DNA of 23,744 bases, taken from NCBI RefSeq assembly GCF_000003605.2, contig NW_003150767.1, forward strand, positions 23,587 through 47,330. Reading direction: 5' to 3'. A program made the position numbers and the translations under genes. The notes below the pieces were generated by a model. It was not told the DNA's origin. It worked only from the letters and a program-made list of their open reading frames with translations, and ran no database searches. Source of the DNA: Saccoglossus kowalevskii. Lineage: Eukaryota > Hemichordata > Enteropneusta > Harrimaniidae. Below are positions 19,640-23,744 of this stretch, in pieces; the first letter of the stretch is position 1, and each line of letters begins with the position of its first letter.

Positions 19640-20146
19640 AGCTTTATACAACATTTCCGTTGGATTGAAACTATAGAACCCGACTTACGCTATGGTTTGT
19701 AGCAAGAAGTCGTTATCTAAAGAAACCTTGAATACGCTAATATGATGTATTTTGCAAAAAAATAAAAGTAGGCTGGAGAAAATTGATCAATGTTGTTTCA
19801 AACTACTGCTGTGCATGATTTTTTTTTTCAATTTCAATACATTGGGAAAATTAAAAACTCTATCATGACAGTAAGAAAAAAACTAACGGGTAAAAAAAAA
19901 AGAACAAAAAAGAAAAAATGAGAATTACTTGACAAACTTTACAAATATTGAAGTCGGGAATTACCTCTGTTTACTGTCTCACTCTGTTATGAAATTTTGC
20001 AGCATCAACTCTTAGATATTAATGACGGTCAACGAGTTTCTAGTTTTGTATCTTTCTTTTGTATTGTGATTTTCTCTCTGTTTTTAGCTTAGCCATACCA
20101 TTGTTTTACTTATTTGTACTTTTACCCATCGTGTCCGTTCTCATCC
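19640..20146. other. Interval upstream of CHSY, no gene recognised
   Basis: It is AT-rich with A-runs (19880-19920). No plus-strand exon is seen that would make the CHSY promoter bidirectional. Confidence 0.4.
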
Positions 20147-20302
20147 ATGCTGACTACACGGGGCCACAGCCTGAATCTGTGGATAGATAAATCTATTGGG
20201 CCCGCATAAAGAGCTAAATTCCTCTCAGTCAGAGTTGTTAATGACTGGAATAACTTCAGTCAGGAAACTGTATCTGCTATTAGTATCAATGTGTTACCAT
20301 AG
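20147..20302 (+). pseudogene. LINE reverse-transcriptase C-terminal remnant
   Basis: One reading frame gives TTRGHSLNLWIDKS, an internal stop (20200s), then AKFLSVRVVNDWNNFSQETVSA and a terminal stop. The order RGHS-L-L...F-S-RVVN-WN-L...V-A is the recognisable C-terminal tail of ORF2 in CR1/Jockey-like non-LTR retrotransposons. It is interrupted by TAA and preceded by unrelated sequence, so it is a short dead fragment. The clade is not assignable from this length. Confidence 0.65.
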
Positions 20303-20596
20303 CGACATCTTGTGCGCACATTTGGTTCACACGAGAAGGTAAGATTGTTTAGAATCATTATAAACGTATATTACAGGACTTTTATAAATACATGTAGTTT
20401 GCTTACTAATTGTATTCAATAGTGGCAAGTTTGCAAAGACCCGTCCCCGATAATCACGTGATCGGGCCAACAACTGCAGCGATTAGCTGATCGCATGTTT
20501 ACTCTGCCACGCCTTAGAGTCTCATATCAACGTCTGTTTACAACATATGGTGGAGACCCGAATTAATTCGACGCTAATGACTTCAAGTAGAAAGAG

Positions 20597-20848
20597 ATGC
20601 ATTTGAACACTAACAAGTCTACCCAAATAACACCGATTCCTAAAGTAATGCGTAAATCGCTAGAATTAATAAGTTCTTATCAATTTTATCCAGGATTTGT
20701 TTCTCACATCTATCGTATTGTTCTACTGTCTGGGGCAAAACATGTGTTAAATGATATTAAAATCCTGGAACGCTTCCAGGGACGATCAATGAAATTGGTT
20801 TTAGACGCCAAATCAACTGTACCAAGTATTTATCAAATTCAACTCTGA
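20597..20848 (+). pseudogene. Possible second LINE-derived fragment
   Basis: The 83-codon frame contains HIYRIVLLSGAKHVLNDIKILERFQGRSMKLVL-like sequence (residues about 40-73). It resembles the LLYGAE...L..LERFQ..VL...QG segment downstream of the reverse-transcriptase fingers and palm in several invertebrate LINEs. It lies downstream of the 20147 fragment, whereas in one element this segment would come earlier, so the two are separate insertions or rearranged. There is no catalytic FADD/YADD motif. Confidence 0.4.
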
Positions 20849-22774
20849 CTAATGTGATTCCCGACGATGTGTATTTATCAGTATTTTAAATTTGCTTTAT
20901 ATTTCGTATTCTAATTGTGATCTTTAGTGTTGAACAAGATTCAACTGTCTACTTTGTCTGACGTTTTAACAATTCTTTAAACAAAAAAACAATCTTTTGC
21001 CCTGGAAAATATCATGATCGCTATCTATCTATTGTGATAAATGACATCTTACAATTAGTTTTTCTCCAAACTAAGACTATTCTTTTTAATTCTTCAGAAT
21101 ATTTATCAACAAAATTAACAGTGATTGAAGATGCTGGTTTTCACTACAGCCTGACATGAAGCACCACGGAGGGCGCAGCACACGCGGCCGTGTCAGACTA
21201 GTTTTTACTACTGAGTTTGAAATGGACTCACATATTCAGGTAAATTTAATTACAGTAAATAAAATGAACGTTCCATTTACAGTAAAAAAATAGGTTTTTA
21301 CACATAAAGCACATTCCTAATTACATTTAACATTGTTATAATATATTTGATAATTTACGAACTGCGACATTTAATATAGACGAATTACGGACGAATAAAA
21401 TAGCTGATTACATTTTACACCTGCCCAAGTCTACGAATTTACGTTTTAAAATTTAAAATACATTATTGCGAAAATAAAAACAGCTCACAGCTTACGAAAA
21501 TATCCCTTGCCGACCCTCTTATGTTGTACGTGTACTGTACATGTGTTGTTTTAAATATATAGTACACTTTACTTTATAAACCCTAACGAACACATTCTTC
21601 TACCCACTGACGCCTCCTGAAAAGATTTTGTTACATTTCAGTAAATATCTGTTAGTGTTGCATACCAAAGAAAACAATTGATAAATTATGGCTTAGTTTT
21701 GGTTTCAATTAAAATTTAAAAATAGCAAGCCTAGAAAGGCACGACTAAATCAACTTTAAAAAGCTTTATGCGATCATGACGCTTTCATGATTGTCATCTT
21801 GAAGTTGCAAGGTATAATGTTCCAGCTTATTGTCTCCACGTGGAGACGGGGGTGAACGAATACGGAAATGCAATGGGACAATGCCGCTCTGTATGAAATT
21901 GGTTTATTATAGGACGACCATCCTCTTTAACAGTAAGTTAGTAATATTTATTTAAAGGGTGGTGGTCGACGTGTCTCAGCGCGTGTTTGAAATTCGTGTA
22001 AACAAACAATGTATTTATATGCGTTGTATACGTCGCTTTTCACTACATAATCAAGTACTTGTAGTTCATCATAAATTACGTTGGTTGCGCCCTCTATAGT
22101 CAAGAAAAGACTAATCTTTGCTTTTTATTTAATCAATTGGTTTCCTCGCTTGATATTTACCAACAATTAAATAATAAAAACAGAGACGTGAGAATCTATA
22201 ACTTCTTTTATGATTGGTTCTATATTTGTATGTATATCTTTGTTTTTTTAAATTTTGATGAATTTCTCAATTGAAAAGTTCATATACAGATATTTGGTTA
22301 GTACAAGCAAAACAGAGCTTTGTAAACTTATGCCTTAATACAGTCTTATGTGCAAAAGTTAGATATCCCCATGTAAGCAATTTAGAATTGGAGTATCAGG
22401 TGTATTAAGTTTCAAGCACCCTCTTATCTACCCCCTCCATTTGAGGCAAGCATGGCACCTGGAAAGCGGATCACCTTCATATGCAACCAGTCTGATTCCA
22501 ATCTGATGTATTGTACTTTATATATTTATTTTAACTTTTACTATTTTTTTAAATTATTTTGTTTGTTTTTTATGTTTTTTGTTACAAAGTTGTGGGCTTT
22601 CGCTATTACAAAAACTCTTAACAAACTGCAAATAAATATTAAATTAAAATAAAACGTATAATAGGTGTTAAATCAACATTATAAAATGTTTGGGTAACCA
22701 GATCTTTTTTGAGATATAGATCATCAAATGTTGAAAATCAATATACTGTATAAACAAGAATATACAATTTTTCG
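20849..22774. other. Interval without recognised gene
   Basis: It is mostly AT-rich and may include decayed LINE flank. It contains the palindromic E-box at 21832-21847 and a fold-back segment at 21151-21196 (CTGACA / TGTCAG with inner ACACG / CGTGT). The 66-residue frame at 22452-22652 is poly-F/low complexity and not convincing. Confidence 0.4.
21832..21847. promoter_or_regulatory. 16-bp perfect palindrome with E-box, GTCTCCACGTGGAGAC
   Basis: This is a perfect dyad centred on CACGTG, the bHLH (Myc/Max/USF-type) core. No gene is assigned nearby, so regulatory function is only a possibility. Confidence 0.4.
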
Positions 22775-22788
22775 CCACTGGAGGGCGC
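22775..22788 (+). promoter_or_regulatory. CTCF-like motif
   Basis: CCACTGGAGGGCGC matches the core CTCF consensus CCASYAGRKGGCRS at 13 of 14 positions. A partial inverted match, GCGCCCTCTATAG, lies at 22088-22100. GGCGCTATA-type motifs recur nearby and could instead be part of a repeat. Confidence 0.3.
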
Positions 22789-22814
22789 TATAGGCATTAA
22801 AATCACCTTTGAGC

Positions 22815-23090
22815 TCATTGACGATGCAGGTCGGCGTCTTCTACACCGATCTGACGCATATCGCGCAAGGTATGCCGGGAGTTTGTTCGAAACTTCGAAC
22901 GTTTCGAAGCCAATCGTCGATTGGCACGTATTTTACGGATATATTGTTTAAGGGGCATTTTTACTAAATAATGATAAATAAAACTTAGAAAACATGTAAG
23001 AACAAACTGGGCCCAAATTAGCAATAAGTTTACGCTGCTAGTGACTGTTTCGGAAGGCGTACTACGCGTGATTTTATCGCGTTCAAACAC
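22815..23090 (-). CDS. Unrecognised small ORF, possibly 47 residues
   Basis: The minus-strand frame is open from TAA at 23117 to TGA at 22815. It has no ATG until 22958, so the longer 91-codon version would need GTG (23090) or splicing. The upstream part would encode a hydrophobic segment (NLLLIWAQFVLTCFLSFIY). From ATG 22958 the product is 47 residues, strongly basic (MPLKQYIRKIRANRRLASKR...) and ending RDMRQIGVEDADLHRQ. Its codons are rich in CpG (CGA, CGT, TCG), unlike the AT-rich surroundings. The opposite strand is also open over the same stretch (ATG 22824, 47 codons), so coding direction is uncertain. No family is recognised. Confidence 0.25.
   Translation of the reverse strand: MFERDKITRSTPSETVTSSVNLLLIWAQFVLTCFLSFIYHYLVKMPLKQYIRKIRANRRLASKRSKFRTNSRHTLRDMRQIGVEDADLHRQ
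22886..22925. other. Two adjacent perfect hairpins
   Basis: TTCGAAAC (22886-22893) pairs with GTTTCGAA (22901-22908) around a 7-nt loop. GCCAATC (22909-22915) then pairs with GATTGGC (22919-22925) around GTC. There is no base between the two stems. Confidence 0.7.
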
Positions 23091-23744
23091 AAATTTGAAT
23101 ATCGTTATTATGTGTTAGTTTCTGTTGTTTCAAGGATTGAATTATGTATGACATTAATATTTCACTCCCTAAACAATGTTTCACTAAAATATGTGTTTAA
23201 AAGGCAACTTACATGTAAACCGTAAAAAGCAATATCAAGTTCCGTGTATAAACACTAGTGTAAAGAGGCGGCGGAGCGCTATTTTAGCCAAAATCGGCTA
23301 GTAAGGCGTCATATGACACAGGTCTATGATGGGACAGCGCTTCCTGTGACGACACAACGCTTTGAGCTAACACGTGTGTACAGTGCACCTACCATCCTGC
23401 AATTATTATGCCATAATAAAATGGGTGTTTTTATTGCATATACATGTACTAGAATATATTTAGAATTTTGAGCTGCAATTTTGTGTAAAGCTGTGAAAAT
23501 TATAATTCTGTTTGAACTACCTAATATTTTGACATGACTGGAGTCTGAAATATAAATAAATATCAAATCAATAATAGCGTTCTCCTGAAATACTGTGGTT
23601 TAGACAAGATGGAGAAATATATTACGTGTGTAAATATTCATTAAAGTGTGTTTGATGTGGTTCCCATGCATCATACATGTATATAACAGTTAGTCATGTC
23701 AACTCTAGCTGGCGCTATTACCACTCTTTTTTGTTTAGTTATGG
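23091..23744. other. Right-end interval, no gene recognised
   Basis: A GC/CpG-richer stretch (about 23265-23390) includes GGCGGCGGAGCGC and an ETS-like GCGCTTCCTGT (23337-23347). It could be the edge of another promoter beyond the window, but no exon is visible. The 80-residue minus frame (23566-23324) lacks motifs. Confidence 0.35.

Noticed and set aside
22452-22652. 66-residue plus ORF with a possible membrane segment
   Set aside because: The hydrophobic part is a translated T-run, with no supporting feature.
22815-22958. Bacterial DUF1127-like protein acquired by transfer
   Set aside because: LRDMRQIGVEDADL faintly recalls the DUF1127 tail, but the spacing and other conserved positions do not fit. 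The evidence is too weak to name.

Overview
The window is an AT-rich animal nuclear region, almost certainly from a marine invertebrate and most likely a mollusc or another lophotrochozoan. It has no operons or dense ORFs. The one clear gene is split by an intron, and the rest is dominated by dispersed and tandem repeats. The mollusc assignment rests on two repeat loci. Each has ~150-bp core tandem units, an (ACGG)n-type microsatellite and a terminal hairpin, which is the layout known for pearl/DTC84/HINE-type elements of bivalves. It is an inference, not a species call.

The one confidently identified gene is on the minus strand at the right: the first coding exon of a chondroitin sulfate synthase (CHSY1-like), 19371 down to 18610. 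It ends at a consensus splice donor. The sequence upstream (19372 to about 19600) is GC- and CpG-richer and holds CRE, YY1-like and DR1 nuclear-receptor motifs, so it is the likely promoter. No second CHSY exon is recognisable between 18609 and 1, so the first intron probably fills the left 18.6 kb or more, and most repeats described here would be intronic.

Layout, left to right: (1) 1-556, a tandem-core element truncated by the window edge, ending in a hairpin and CTAA. (2) 1864-2230, two tRNA-derived SINE-like pieces. (3) 4219-4500, one monomer of an 84-bp repeat interrupted by a 192-bp MITE at a TA dinucleotide; a second MITE copy starts at 5548. (4) 6622-7396, a second, longer copy of the tandem-core element. 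(5) 7651-8396, nine head-to-tail copies of the 84-bp repeat. (6) 8858-9211, an unrecognised ORF beginning inside a ZNF143/Staf-type site. (7) 9935-11275, nine diverged units of a different ~110-170-bp repeat. (8) 12960-13425, a GC-richer patch with a small ORF. (9) 13569-14309, a 741-bp DNA transposon with 30-bp inverted repeats and a 7-bp target duplication. (10) 14707-14895, a small MITE. (11) 17257-17287, a (TA)n microsatellite. (12) 18610-19600, CHSY exon 1 and promoter. (13) 20147-20848, decayed LINE fragments. (14) 22775-23090, a CpG-rich patch with a CTCF-like motif, a small minus-strand ORF and twin hairpins.

The repeats document each other. The intact 84-bp array supplies the empty site proving where the 192-bp MITE inserted, and two copies of the tandem-core element show the same fixed 3' unit with a variable number of preceding dimers. 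I see no multi-gene system. The most informative content is transposon and satellite biology inside a large CHSY intron.
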